Source of the DNA: Pararhodospirillum photometricum DSM 122
Lineage (GTDB): Bacteria; Pseudomonadota; Alphaproteobacteria; Rhodospirillales; Rhodospirillaceae
Assembly (NCBI RefSeq): GCF_000284415.1
Contig: NC_017059.1
Coordinates: forward strand, 359,193-420,937
Reading direction: 5' to 3'
DNA: 61,745 nt
Under the pieces are notes generated by a model. The model was not told the origin of the DNA and did no database searches. It was given only the letters and a program-made list of their open reading frames with translations. A program made the translations under genes and the position numbers. Below are positions 17,034 to 24,947 of this stretch, one piece after another; within the stretch, counting starts at the first letter, position 1; every line of letters begins with the position of its first letter.

Positions 17034-19622
17034 TCAGACGATGATGTTGACAATGCGGTTGGGCACCAAGATGACCTTGCGCACCGGCTTGTCGGCAATC
17101 TGGACAACCACCGTGGGCAGAGCCCGGGCCGCCGCCTCGGCCACCTCCTGCGAGGCGTCCAGCGGCAACTCAACGGTGCCACGCATCTTGCCGTTGACCT
17201 GCACCGCCACCTTGACCACGTCGTCCACCAAGAAGGCCTCGGACCACACGGGCCACGGGGTCTCGGCCAGCATGGTGGCATGCCCCAAGGTCCGCCACAG
17301 CGCCTCGCACACGTGCGGGATCATGGGCGCCGCCAAACGCAGCACGGTCTCCAGGGCAAAGCGGTAGACTGGCCCGGCCCCCTCGGCAGCCGGATCAAGG
17401 GCCGCCACGGCGTTGGTCAGCTCGCGCACCCGCGCCACCGCGTTGTTAAAGCGGAACTTCTCCAGGTCGTCGGTCACCCCGGCCATGGTCCGGTGGGTCT
17501 GACGGCGCAGGGCCTCGGCCGCCGGGCCCAGGGTGGCCGGCAGGTCGGCCCCGACCGGCCCCGGATCCAACGGCGGCTGGCTGGCCAGACGGACCAAGCG
17601 CGCCAGATAGCGCGAGGCCCCGTCAATACCGGCCGACGACCAGTCCATATCGCGCTCGGGCGGGCAGTCCGAGAGCATGAACAGGCGGGCGGCATCGGCC
17701 CCGTGGCTATCCAAAATGACGGTCGGGTCCACGGTGTTGAGCTTGGACTTCGACATCTTTTCCGAGCGGCCCACCGTCACCGGGGCGGTGTCGCTGGCCC
17801 GGACCACCAAGCCATCGGCGGTGCGGGTCACGTCCTCGGGCGACAGCCACGTGCCATCGGCCGCGCGGTAGGTCTCGTGGCAGATCATGCCCTGGGTGAA
17901 CAAGCCGGCAAACGGCTCGGACAATCCCAGATACCCGCACTCCCGCAAGGCGCGCGTGAAAAAGCGCGAGTACAACAGGTGCAGCACCGCATGCTCAACG
18001 CCGCCCACGTACTGGTCCACCGGCAGCCAGTAATCGACCGCCGCCCGGTCGAAGGCCACGGTGTCGCTGTGGGGCGAGCAGAAGCGGGCGAAATACCACG
18101 AGCTTTCAAAGAACGTGTCGAAGGTGTCGGTCTCGCGCCGGGCCGGGCGGCCGCACACCGGGCAGTCCACATGCTTCCAGGTCGGGTGATGGTCGAGCGG
18201 GTTGCCCGGCTTGTCGAAGGTGACATCGTCGGGCAGCAGCACCGGCAACTGATCTTCCGGCACCGGCACAATGCCGCAGCTCTCGCAGTGGATCATCGGG
18301 ATGGGGCAGCCCCAGTAGCGCTGGCGCGACACGCCCCAGTCGCGCAGGCGGAACTGCACCACGCCCTCGCCCTGGCCCATCTCCTCGATACGCCGGATCG
18401 CCGCCGCCTTGGCCTCGGCCACGCCCAGGCCATTGAGGAAGCCCGAGCGGATCGCCACGCCATCGCCGCTAAACGCGGTCAGGCTGGCGTCTTGCTCGGC
18501 GGCAAAGGCCTCGGGGTCGGCATCGCGCGGCGCCACCACGGTGGTCACCGCCAAGCCATACTTGCGGGCAAAGTCCATGTCGCGCTGGTCGTGGGCCGGG
18601 CAGCCAAAAATCGCCCCGGTGCCGTAGTCCATCAGCACGAAATTAGCGACGTACACCGGCAAGGTCACGTCGTCCAAGAACGGATGACGCACCCGCAGAC
18701 CGGTATCGAAGCCCTTCTTCTCCGCCGTTTCAATGTCGGCCTCGCTGGTGCCCATGCGGGCACACTCGGCCAAGAAGTCGGCTAAAGCCGGGGTCGCCGC
18801 CGCCAGCTCGATCGCCAGCGGATGGTTGGCCGACACAGCGCAGAACGACGCCCCAAACAAGGTATCGGGCCGGGTGGTAAACACCTCGATCCCGTCCTCG
18901 CGCCCCACCAGGGCAAAGCGCACCCGCGCCCCTTCCGAGCGGCCGATCCAGTTGGTTTGCATCAACCGGACTTTTTCGGGCCAGCGGTCCAACGTGGTGA
19001 TGGCGTCGAGCAGCTCCTGGGCATAGGCGGTGATGCGCAAGAACCATTGGGAAAGCTTGCGCCGCTCCACCGGAGCCCCCGAGCGCCAGCCCTTGCCGTC
19101 AATCACCTGCTCGTTGGCCAGAACCGTGTGTTCCACCGGGTCCCAGTTGACCCAGGACTCCTTGCGATAGGCGAGGCCCGCCTTCACGAAGTCCAAGAAC
19201 ATCTTCTGTTCGTGCTTGTAATAGCCGGGCTCGCAGGTGCTGATCTCGCGCTCCCAGTCGATGGACAGGCCCATCGGCCGGAACTGTTCGCGCATCACCT
19301 CGATGTTGCGCCGGGTCCACTCGCCCGGATGCACACCGCGCTGGATGGCCGCGTTCTCGGCCGGCAGGCCAAAGGCATCCCACCCCATGGGATGGAGCAC
19401 GTTAAACCCCTGCGCCCGCTTGAAGCGCGCCACCACGTCGCCCAGCGTGTAGTTGCGCACGTGCCCCATGTGGATGCGCCCGGAGGGATAGGGGAACATC
19501 TCCAGCACATAGTACTTGGGACGCTCAGGGTCCACGGTGGCCCTGAAACAGCCGGCCTCGGCCCAGGCACTCTGCCAATAGGCTTCGGTTTCCTTAAAGG
19601 AGGAGCGGTCCTCGGACGCCAT
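17034..19622 (-). CDS. leuS: Leucyl-tRNA synthetase
   Basis: Charges tRNA-Leu. The 862-aa sequence has full length and both class I signatures: [15 protein letters not shown] (HIGH) near residue 43-57 and [13 protein letters not shown] (KMSKS) about residue 620. The CP1 editing domain between them is complete ([40 protein letters not shown]). A zinc-like insertion with CESCGIVPV and CPVCGRPA is present. The gene leads the lptE-holA run, with 15 bases to lptE. Confidence 0.97.
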   Translation of the reverse strand: MASEDRSSFKETEAYWQSAWAEAGCFRATVDPERPKYYVLEMFPYPSGRIHMGHVRNYTLGDVVARFKRAQGFNVLHPMGWDAFGLPAENAAIQRGVHPGEWTRRNIEVMREQFRPMGLSIDWEREISTCEPGYYKHEQKMFLDFVKAGLAYRKESWVNWDPVEHTVLANEQVIDGKGWRSGAPVERRKLSQWFLRITAYAQELLDAITTLDRWPEKVRLMQTNWIGRSEGARVRFALVGREDGIEVFTTRPDTLFGASFCAVSANHPLAIELAAATPALADFLAECARMGTSEADIETAEKKGFDTGLRVRHPFLDDVTLPVYVANFVLMDYGTGAIFGCPAHDQRDMDFARKYGLAVTTVVAPRDADPEAFAAEQDASLTAFSGDGVAIRSGFLNGLGVAEAKAAAIRRIEEMGQGEGVVQFRLRDWGVSRQRYWGCPIPMIHCESCGIVPVPEDQLPVLLPDDVTFDKPGNPLDHHPTWKHVDCPVCGRPARRETDTFDTFFESSWYFARFCSPHSDTVAFDRAAVDYWLPVDQYVGGVEHAVLHLLYSRFFTRALRECGYLGLSEPFAGLFTQGMICHETYRAADGTWLSPEDVTRTADGLVVRASDTAPVTVGRSEKMSKSKLNTVDPTVILDSHGADAARLFMLSDCPPERDMDWSSAGIDGASRYLARLVRLASQPPLDPGPVGADLPATLGPAAEALRRQTHRTMAGVTDDLEKFRFNNAVARVRELTNAVAALDPAAEGAGPVYRFALETVLRLAAPMIPHVCEALWRTLGHATMLAETPWPVWSEAFLVDDVVKVAVQVNGKMRGTVELPLDASQEVAEAAARALPTVVVQIADKPVRKVILVPNRIVNIIV

Positions 19623-19700
19623 GCGAAGGGGTGCCTTCCTGACTCAACGGGGGGAAAAAGCATGGAGCAGCGGCCGCCCCGGTTCGACCGCCGCCCGGGA

Positions 19701-20279
19701 TTATTTCTCCAGCACCGAAAGGCGCAACTGACGCGCCCGGGTGAGGATGGCATTCTCCAGATCGGTGGCCACGCTGGGGCTCACCGCCGCGTCAACCCAG
19801 TTGCCTCGCGGGTCACGCTGCTGGCGAAACACCGAGACTTTCACGCCGTCGGCGCGCAGGCCCTTGGCCAGGATATACACGTTGGCCTTGAAGCGCTCGG
19901 TGGTCGTCTCGGGCGGGGAATACCAGTCCGAGAGAATGACCCCGCCAAACGGATCGGCCGAGGTCAGGGGCATGAAGGCGATGGTGTCGAGCGAGGCCCG
20001 CCACAAAAAGCTGTTGACGCCGACCCCAGTGGACCCGGTGTCTTCCTTGCCCTCCTTGCCGCCAAACAGATTGAGCCCGCCGGGCCCGAAAATCGTGCTG
20101 CGTTCCGGCGGATTGGCAGGGTCCACCATCACGCGCTGGCCCGTCGAGGGATCGCGCTCGGGGTAAACCGCCTTGGAGTTCTCGCAAGCCACAAGGGCCA
20201 GCATGAGGGCGCCCGCTAGGCCCGCATTTGTCGCCCGATGCAGGAAACGCGGGACAGGGCCGAACTTCGGGTGAGCCAT
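19701..20279 (-). CDS. DUF3576 family lipoprotein
   Basis: A 192-aa putative outer-membrane lipoprotein: hydrophobic segment ATNAGLAGALMLALVAC with lipid-accepting Cys32, then a conserved body (LWRASLDTIAFMPLTSADPFGGVILSDWYSPPETTTERFKANVYIL) typical of the alphaproteobacterial DUF3576 family, usually found upstream of leuS. Its function is unknown. The start at 20279 was preferred over a longer one at 20312 because it places the signal segment nearer the N-terminus; the ribosome site is weak in both cases. Confidence 0.85.
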   Translation of the reverse strand: MAHPKFGPVPRFLHRATNAGLAGALMLALVACENSKAVYPERDPSTGQRVMVDPANPPERSTIFGPGGLNLFGGKEGKEDTGSTGVGVNSFLWRASLDTIAFMPLTSADPFGGVILSDWYSPPETTTERFKANVYILAKGLRADGVKVSVFRQQRDPRGNWVDAAVSPSVATDLENAILTRARQLRLSVLEK

Positions 20280-20335
20280 GGATGAGCCTATCTGTGGAAA
20301 ACGCGCGGACAAAGACCCGGTATGGGAGGCCGATC

Positions 20336-21055
20336 CTAGCCGGGGCTGTCAAGTTTTTCCATATTCTCCTCAGGGGGGAGGGGAAGGGGAAAAGGAAGGG
20401 GAAGGGAAGGCGGGGAGGCGGGGCCTCCCCGGACCCCTCGGTTTTTTGTCCAGCTTTCTAGGGCGGCGAGGCCTGACCAGGGGCGGGGGGGGAGGCGGGC
20501 GGCCGTGGTCGGGGTGATGCCGCCCAGGGCCAGGACGGGAACTTGGCTGGTTCGTGCCAGCAAGGTGGCCCGCAGGGGGCCTAAGGCCGGGGCTCCGGGG
20601 TGGCTGCGGGTGGGAAAGACCGGGGAGAGCAGCACAAACGTCAGGCGCAGCGCCCGCGCCCGGGCCAGGGCTCGCCCATCATGGGCCGCCATCGACAGCG
20701 AGCGCCCCGCCGCCGCGCGCCGCCACAGCAAAACCCCGGCCATCAGGCCCCGGCAAGCCCGGCCCTGCGGCAGGTGGATCCCCGCCAGATCCCGGGGCAG
20801 GGGGGGCAGGCGGGGCGCTGCCAGGGCGAGTATCACGCCAATGCGCCGCCGCCTCGCCGCCGCCACCACCGCCCCGGCGCGCGTCGGATCGCCATAGGCC
20901 CGCAGCACCACCCGCGCCCCTCGGGGCAGGGCCGGCAGCACCGGCCGGGGGTCGGGCAGGCGTCGCTCGTCGGTGACCAGCACCGCCGCCGGCGCCTTCG
21001 GCCGCCCCGCCCGCCGATGCACGCGCTCGGCCCGGCACGAGAGACTTGCCGTCAT
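20336..21055 (-). CDS. Thiamine-phosphate-synthase-like (ThiE/TenI family) protein
   Basis: ThiE joins the pyrimidine and thiazole halves of thiamine; TenI relatives aromatise the thiazole. The 239-aa protein has LVTDERRL, GIHLPQGR, SMAAHD, LLSPVFPTRSHPGAPALG and VLALGGITPTTAARL, the phosphate-binding TIM-barrel pattern, but many arginines replace common residues, so it may be a nonclassical paralogue. The natural domain ends near residue 207 (GLAALES). The last ~32 residues (RGVRGGPASPPSLPLPFP...) are translation of the type A palindrome at 20407-20439 and adjoining low-complexity DNA. The gene diverges from yggS with 67 bases between starts. Confidence 0.72.
   Translation of the reverse strand: MTASLSCRAERVHRRAGRPKAPAAVLVTDERRLPDPRPVLPALPRGARVVLRAYGDPTRAGAVVAAARRRRIGVILALAAPRLPPLPRDLAGIHLPQGRACRGLMAGVLLWRRAAAGRSLSMAAHDGRALARARALRLTFVLLSPVFPTRSHPGAPALGPLRATLLARTSQVPVLALGGITPTTAARLPPRPWSGLAALESWTKNRGVRGGPASPPSLPLPFPLPLPPEENMEKLDSPG
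20407..20439 (+). repeat. Type A intergenic palindrome (copy 4), inside a reading frame
   Basis: AAGGCGGGGAGGC, short centre, GCCTCCCCGGACCCCTC. It lies within the 3' end of the ThiE-like gene and encodes part of its C-terminal tail. It is followed by six T on the plus strand. Confidence 0.8.
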
Positions 21056-21122
21056 GCTCCGTTCCTCCTACTCCCAAGGGGTGTCGCTGGTTTCTTCCCC
21101 CGCTTCATCGCTCAAGGACGCC

Positions 21123-21815
21123 ATGACCGACCCCTCCTTGTCATCGCCTTTCGACGTGCCGGCCGCGCTCGCCGCCGCCCGCGCCACCCTGGCCCACACC
21201 TGTGCCGATGCCGGCCGCAATCCCGCCGACGTCACCTTGGTGGCCGTCAGCAAGACCCATCCCGCCGAGGCGATCCTCCCCGCCCTCACCGCCGGCCAGC
21301 GCGTGTTCGGCGAAAACCGGGTTCAGGAAGCCCAGGGCAAATGGCCCGCCCTGCGCGAGCAGTTTCCCGACATCACACTGCGGCTCATCGGCCCCTTGCA
21401 GACCAACAAGGTTCGCGAGGCCGTCGCCCTGTTCGATGCCATCGACAGCGTAGACCGCCCCAAGCTCGCCCAAGCCCTGGCCGAGGAAATGGCCCGCCAG
21501 AACAAAAAAATCCCGGTGCTGATCCAGGTCAATACCGGCGAAGAACCGCAAAAAGCCGGCGTTTTCCCCCGCGAGGCCGACGCCTTCGTGCGCCAATGTC
21601 GGGAAGACTGGGGCCTCGACGTTCAGGGGCTCATGGGCATCCCCCCCGTCGACGAAGAACCGGCCCCCCATTTCGCTCTTCTGCGCGAAATCGCCCGCCG
21701 CCACGCCCTGCCCATCCTCAGCATGGGCATGAGCGCCGACTACCCCACCGCCCTCACCTTCGGCGCCACCCACATCCGCCTGGGCTCCGCCCTGTTCGGG
21801 TCCAGGACTCCGTAA
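21123..21815 (+). CDS. YggS / PROSC family PLP-binding protein
   Basis: PLP homeostasis protein, a single TIM barrel related to the alanine racemase N-domain. The 230-aa sequence has VTLVAVSKTHP (PLP lysine), FGENRVQEAQGKW, RLIGPLQTNKVREAV, VLIQVNTGEEPQKAG and ILSMGMSADYPTAL. The start at 21123 fits the family N-terminus; an in-frame extension to 20973 covers the divergent promoter region and is unlikely. A type B hairpin with eight T follows 38 bases after the stop. Confidence 0.93.
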   Translation: MTDPSLSSPFDVPAALAAARATLAHTCADAGRNPADVTLVAVSKTHPAEAILPALTAGQRVFGENRVQEAQGKWPALREQFPDITLRLIGPLQTNKVREAVALFDAIDSVDRPKLAQALAEEMARQNKKIPVLIQVNTGEEPQKAGVFPREADAFVRQCREDWGLDVQGLMGIPPVDEEPAPHFALLREIARRHALPILSMGMSADYPTALTFGATHIRLGSALFGSRTP

Positions 21816-21852
21816 GGGGGAAGGGGGGGGCCTGCCGCTCCACTGGCTCCGT

Positions 21853-21903
21853 CGGGCTGCCGCCCGAACCCGCCCGGGGCGATGCCCCGGCCCCCTTTTT
21901 TTT
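21853..21903 (+). terminator. Type B repeat acting as terminator of yggS
   Basis: GGGCTGCCGCCC palindrome, then GCCCGGGGC-GAT-GCCCCGGCC stem, then eight T. Organisation and wording match the repeats at 1668-1724 and 57561-57619. It lies just after yggS and before the AT-rich island. Confidence 0.75.
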
Positions 21904-21993
21904 CATTTTTACGCAAAAACACCGGTTGGATATGACCGGTCTCGTAAAACACGGATACCATCTATATGATTAAATAATAATACGCAACATAGT

Positions 21994-22518
21994 CTATTGT
22001 TTCATATTTGGAAACAGGGATAACTGTGGAGGAAGAGGGCAGTCTGCCAAACCCACAACTTTTATATTTTCTTTTTTTGCAAAATACGCTAAGTTTTTGT
22101 CGTCACTATAAATTGTATGAGCCCGAACAACTTTGGATATAGCAATAATCTGCCTATCATATTTAATTTTGGCCCAAGTTTCGTTGCTTCCTGATTTTTT
22201 ATCTCCAATATCTAACGCTCTTCTTGTCATCTCAGCTAATTCAATCGCTGCAATCACATCAAATGGCTGAATAATAAATATAGAAGATTTTTGAATTCTT
22301 GAAATATACTCTGGGCTTGCCTGTTTCGCCCGAATCAGGACCTCACTTAAAACGGGCGTTGGAATGACAATTTTGGTTTTCTCTTTCTCAAGCTCTTGTA
22401 TCAGATAACAGATTCGCTCCCAAGGACGATCAATCTCAGCATGGGAGACGGGATCTCGTGGTACCCCAGTTTTTGAGACGAAAAAAAATAGAAGGATATT
22501 AGAATCCATAACAACCAT
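21994..22518 (-). CDS. PIN-domain protein (putative ribonuclease)
   Basis: A 174-aa protein with the acidic constellation of PIN nucleases: MDSNIL (Asp5), VLSEVLIRAK (Glu59), KYDRQIIAIS (Asp121) and TIYSDDKNL (Asp139/140). PIN domains are metal-dependent RNases, most often VapC toxins. It is longer than a typical VapC (about 130-140 aa). Its ATG overlaps the stop of the upstream gene as TAATG, so the two are translationally coupled. Composition is strikingly AT-rich compared with flanking genes, indicating horizontal acquisition. Partner arrangement (249-aa protein upstream) is not that of a VapB antitoxin, so a toxin role is only inferred. Confidence 0.72.
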   Translation of the reverse strand: MVVMDSNILLFFFVSKTGVPRDPVSHAEIDRPWERICYLIQELEKEKTKIVIPTPVLSEVLIRAKQASPEYISRIQKSSIFIIQPFDVIAAIELAEMTRRALDIGDKKSGSNETWAKIKYDRQIIAISKVVRAHTIYSDDKNLAYFAKKENIKVVGLADCPLPPQLSLFPNMKQ

Positions 22519-23267
22519 TAGTGAATCTCTCCGATCTCGGTACGGAGGTGATACAAAAGGCCCCACGGATCCTCTACCTCGCCCCACTCATGACCTTGGA
22601 TCTCATGTAGATCTTCAATAACGGAGGAGAGAGGGGCGCTGTCGAGTGGTTCAAAATATTCTATGTGAAAATCTTTAAGTTCCCACACCCCCATATCCGT
22701 CCGATACCATTTTCCTTTCCCAAAAACACGAACTTCACCGGCATAAATGTATTTCGCTATATTCTTTGCCAAAGACTTTACCAGATTACACCTATATATA
22801 CCACCTTCTCCATCTCTAAGATGAACAAGAGGATATTCACCGACACCACCAACTCTAACCACTTCACCAACAAGACTTCCAGACTGGCCAACCGTAGGAT
22901 AATCAAATTCACCTACAATATCTCGACCTTTAAATACAATAATTTCAACACCTTGCCCTTCGATAAGCCGAGCACTGCCATTATCTTCTTTTAACTTCTT
23001 GTTTATTTTATTAATCGCTTTTAATGCGTCAGCAGGGCCTTCGCCGCGATCCGCCAACACTAAGCGATCTCTCACATTGGGAATGGCTTCGGGCTCAACC
23101 GTGGCCACCAATCGGGTGCTCCCATGATCGACACGTACAAAATGGACAGAGCTTTCTTCCCCAAGCAATTGGGCGAGGTCAATGAGGTACTCGGCAAGCC
23201 GGGCCATGGGAACGGTTTCGGGGGTAAACGCATCAATCAAAAATGTATACTCATTTTGCGTTTCCAT
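22518..23267 (-). CDS. Unknown 249-aa protein coupled to the PIN gene
   Basis: I do not recognise a named family. The N-terminal ~75 residues (ETVPMARLAEYLIDLAQLLGEESSVHFVRVDHGSTRLVATVEPEAIPNVRDRL) look like an alpha/beta module. Residues about 75-110 contain lysine/asparagine-rich helix. The middle and end (VGEVVRVGGVGEYPLVHLRDGEGGIYRCNL, IYAGEVRVFGKGKWYRTDMGVWELKDFHIEYFEPLD) suggest a beta-rich, perhaps OB-like, domain. No signal peptide or membrane segment. The start METQNEYTF at 23267 was preferred over one at 23324. It shares the AT-rich composition of the PIN gene and its stop overlaps that gene's start. It may be an antitoxin, a target-binding partner, or a sensor of a two-gene system. 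Confidence 0.6.
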   Translation of the reverse strand: METQNEYTFLIDAFTPETVPMARLAEYLIDLAQLLGEESSVHFVRVDHGSTRLVATVEPEAIPNVRDRLVLADRGEGPADALKAINKINKKLKEDNGSARLIEGQGVEIIVFKGRDIVGEFDYPTVGQSGSLVGEVVRVGGVGEYPLVHLRDGEGGIYRCNLVKSLAKNIAKYIYAGEVRVFGKGKWYRTDMGVWELKDFHIEYFEPLDSAPLSSVIEDLHEIQGHEWGEVEDPWGLLYHLRTEIGEIH

Positions 23268-23452
23268 GACACATCTTGACCTCTTATTTTCCGGGTGACT
23301 CACTCGGAATTTATTCCCCCACAAAGAGCACCTGCCGCTATTCTAGCTTAGACATATACCAAAAAAATTCCGCCCTATCCACCTCGGATCCTGGATAACA
23401 GGACAGGATAAAAACACACCCCGTCAAGCCAAGTCGACCACCTTCCACGACC

Positions 23453-24778
23453 TGGACACCTCCGGAAACTGGCGTCTGGTTCTGGTTCGTGATTCCATAG
23501 GCGATCGGCTATTGGGGGGCGGCAATGGCGGTTCAGATTGGGTTCTGGGATGTCGAGCGTCGTCTGGCGGAACTTTCGGCGGAGGGCGATCCGCTGGAGA
23601 CGCTGTCGAAGACGGTGGATTTCGAACTGTTCCGGCCGGTTCTGGAGCGTGCGGTCCGGCGACGGAGTGCGCCCTCGAAGGGCGGTCGGCCCGGCTTCGA
23701 CGCGGTTTTGAAATTCAAGATGCTGGTTTTGCAGTCGCTGCACGGTCTGGCGCTGGGTCGGACGACGTACCTGGTGCGCGACCGGCTGAGTTGGATGCGG
23801 TTCTGCGGCCTGGGGCCGGGCGATGCGGTGCCGGATGCCAACACTCTTTGGGATTTCCGCGAAGCGCTGATCACGGCCGGTGCGTTTGACGATCTGTTCC
23901 AGCGGCTCGACCGGGCGATCAGCGAGGCGGGCTATCTGCCGATGTCGGGGCAGATCGTCGACGCGACGCTGGTGTCGGCGCCGCGCCAACGCAATACCGA
24001 GACCGAGAAACAGACGATTAAGGAGGGCAAGGTTCCCGAGGACTGGCGAGACAAGCCGGCCAAGCTGCGGCAGAAGGATCGCGATGCCCGCTGGACGGTG
24101 AAGTTTTCCAAAGGAAAGGTCAGAGAGGACGGCACGCCCCAGGGCGACATCGCCATTCCCCATTTCGGCTACAAGAACCACGTCTCGATCGACCGCAAGC
24201 ACGGGATCATCCGCCGTGCGCTCGTCACCGACGCGGCCGCCGCCGATGGCGCCCGGCTGCGCGAGGGGCTGATCGATCCGGCCAATACCGCCTCCGACGT
24301 GTGGGCCGACAGCGCTTACCGCTCCGAGGCCAACGAGGCGTTCCTTGCCGAAGCCGGCAAGGTCAGCCGCATCCACCGCAAGAAGCCCAAGGGCAAACCG
24401 ATGCCTCGGGCGACCGCCAGAGCCAACGCGGTGAAATCCAGGATCCGTTCCCGGGTCGAGCATGTCTTCGCCGAGATGAAGGGCCGGATGGGCCTGGTCA
24501 TCCGCACCATCGGCCTCGCCCGCGCCAGGGCAACGATCACGCTCGCCAATATGGCCTACAACATGAAGCGCTGGTCCTGGCTCGACCGTCAGGCTGAACG
24601 CGCCTGATCGGCGCCCGACCGGGGGCCCTCCCAGGGGGGGATGCCGCCGATCCTGGGGGATCCTCACCCGCTTCATACCATCCGACCCGGAAAATCAGTG
24701 ATCGCAGCGCCGATCACAACGCGCTCGAGCGGCCAGCGACATGCGGTACCGTTCAAGGCCGGTTTCCGGAGGTGTCCA
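23453..24778 (+). mobile_element. IS5-family insertion sequence, about 1.33 kb
   Basis: Near-perfect terminal inverted repeats flank the transposase: TGGACACCTCCGGAAAC at 23453-23469 and its complement GTTTCCGGAGGTGTCCA at 24762-24778. A single transposase gene with intact DDE residues occupies the middle, so the copy appears complete. I could not find a clear target duplication in the flanking bases. It separates the PIN pair from the SIR2-like gene without breaking either. Confidence 0.82.
23525..24607 (+). CDS. IS5-family transposase
   Basis: A 360-aa DDE transposase. The N-terminal domain (GFWDVERRLAELSAEGDPLE, VLKFKMLVLQSLHGL, WMRFCGLGPGDAVPDANTLWDFRE) is typical for IS5. Catalytic residues: Asp146 (GQIVDATLV), Asp262 (VWADSAYRS) and Glu312 (RVEHVFAEMKGRMGL, with the family Y/K-rich end). 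The frame is intact from start to stop, GC-rich like the chromosome, and unlike the AT-rich genes on its left. Confidence 0.93.
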   Translation: MAVQIGFWDVERRLAELSAEGDPLETLSKTVDFELFRPVLERAVRRRSAPSKGGRPGFDAVLKFKMLVLQSLHGLALGRTTYLVRDRLSWMRFCGLGPGDAVPDANTLWDFREALITAGAFDDLFQRLDRAISEAGYLPMSGQIVDATLVSAPRQRNTETEKQTIKEGKVPEDWRDKPAKLRQKDRDARWTVKFSKGKVREDGTPQGDIAIPHFGYKNHVSIDRKHGIIRRALVTDAAAADGARLREGLIDPANTASDVWADSAYRSEANEAFLAEAGKVSRIHRKKPKGKPMPRATARANAVKSRIRSRVEHVFAEMKGRMGLVIRTIGLARARATITLANMAYNMKRWSWLDRQAERA

Positions 24779-24947
24779 CGTGGTGTCTCTCCCATCCCTG
24801 GAGTGACTCACATTTCCACCCCGACCGCAACAGTCTCCGACCAGCCCCGTGAGCAGTTACAATTCGGTCGCCCCATGACCTTTGCAAGTTGCCGACCGCT
24901 AGACATTCCGCGCGCTCAGAAAGATCTGGGCTATTCACCAGGAAAAA

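Noticed and set aside
23453..24778. Target-site duplication of the IS5 copy
   Set aside because: Bases next to the inverted repeats do not match in a convincing way; the element ends rest on the inverted repeats alone.
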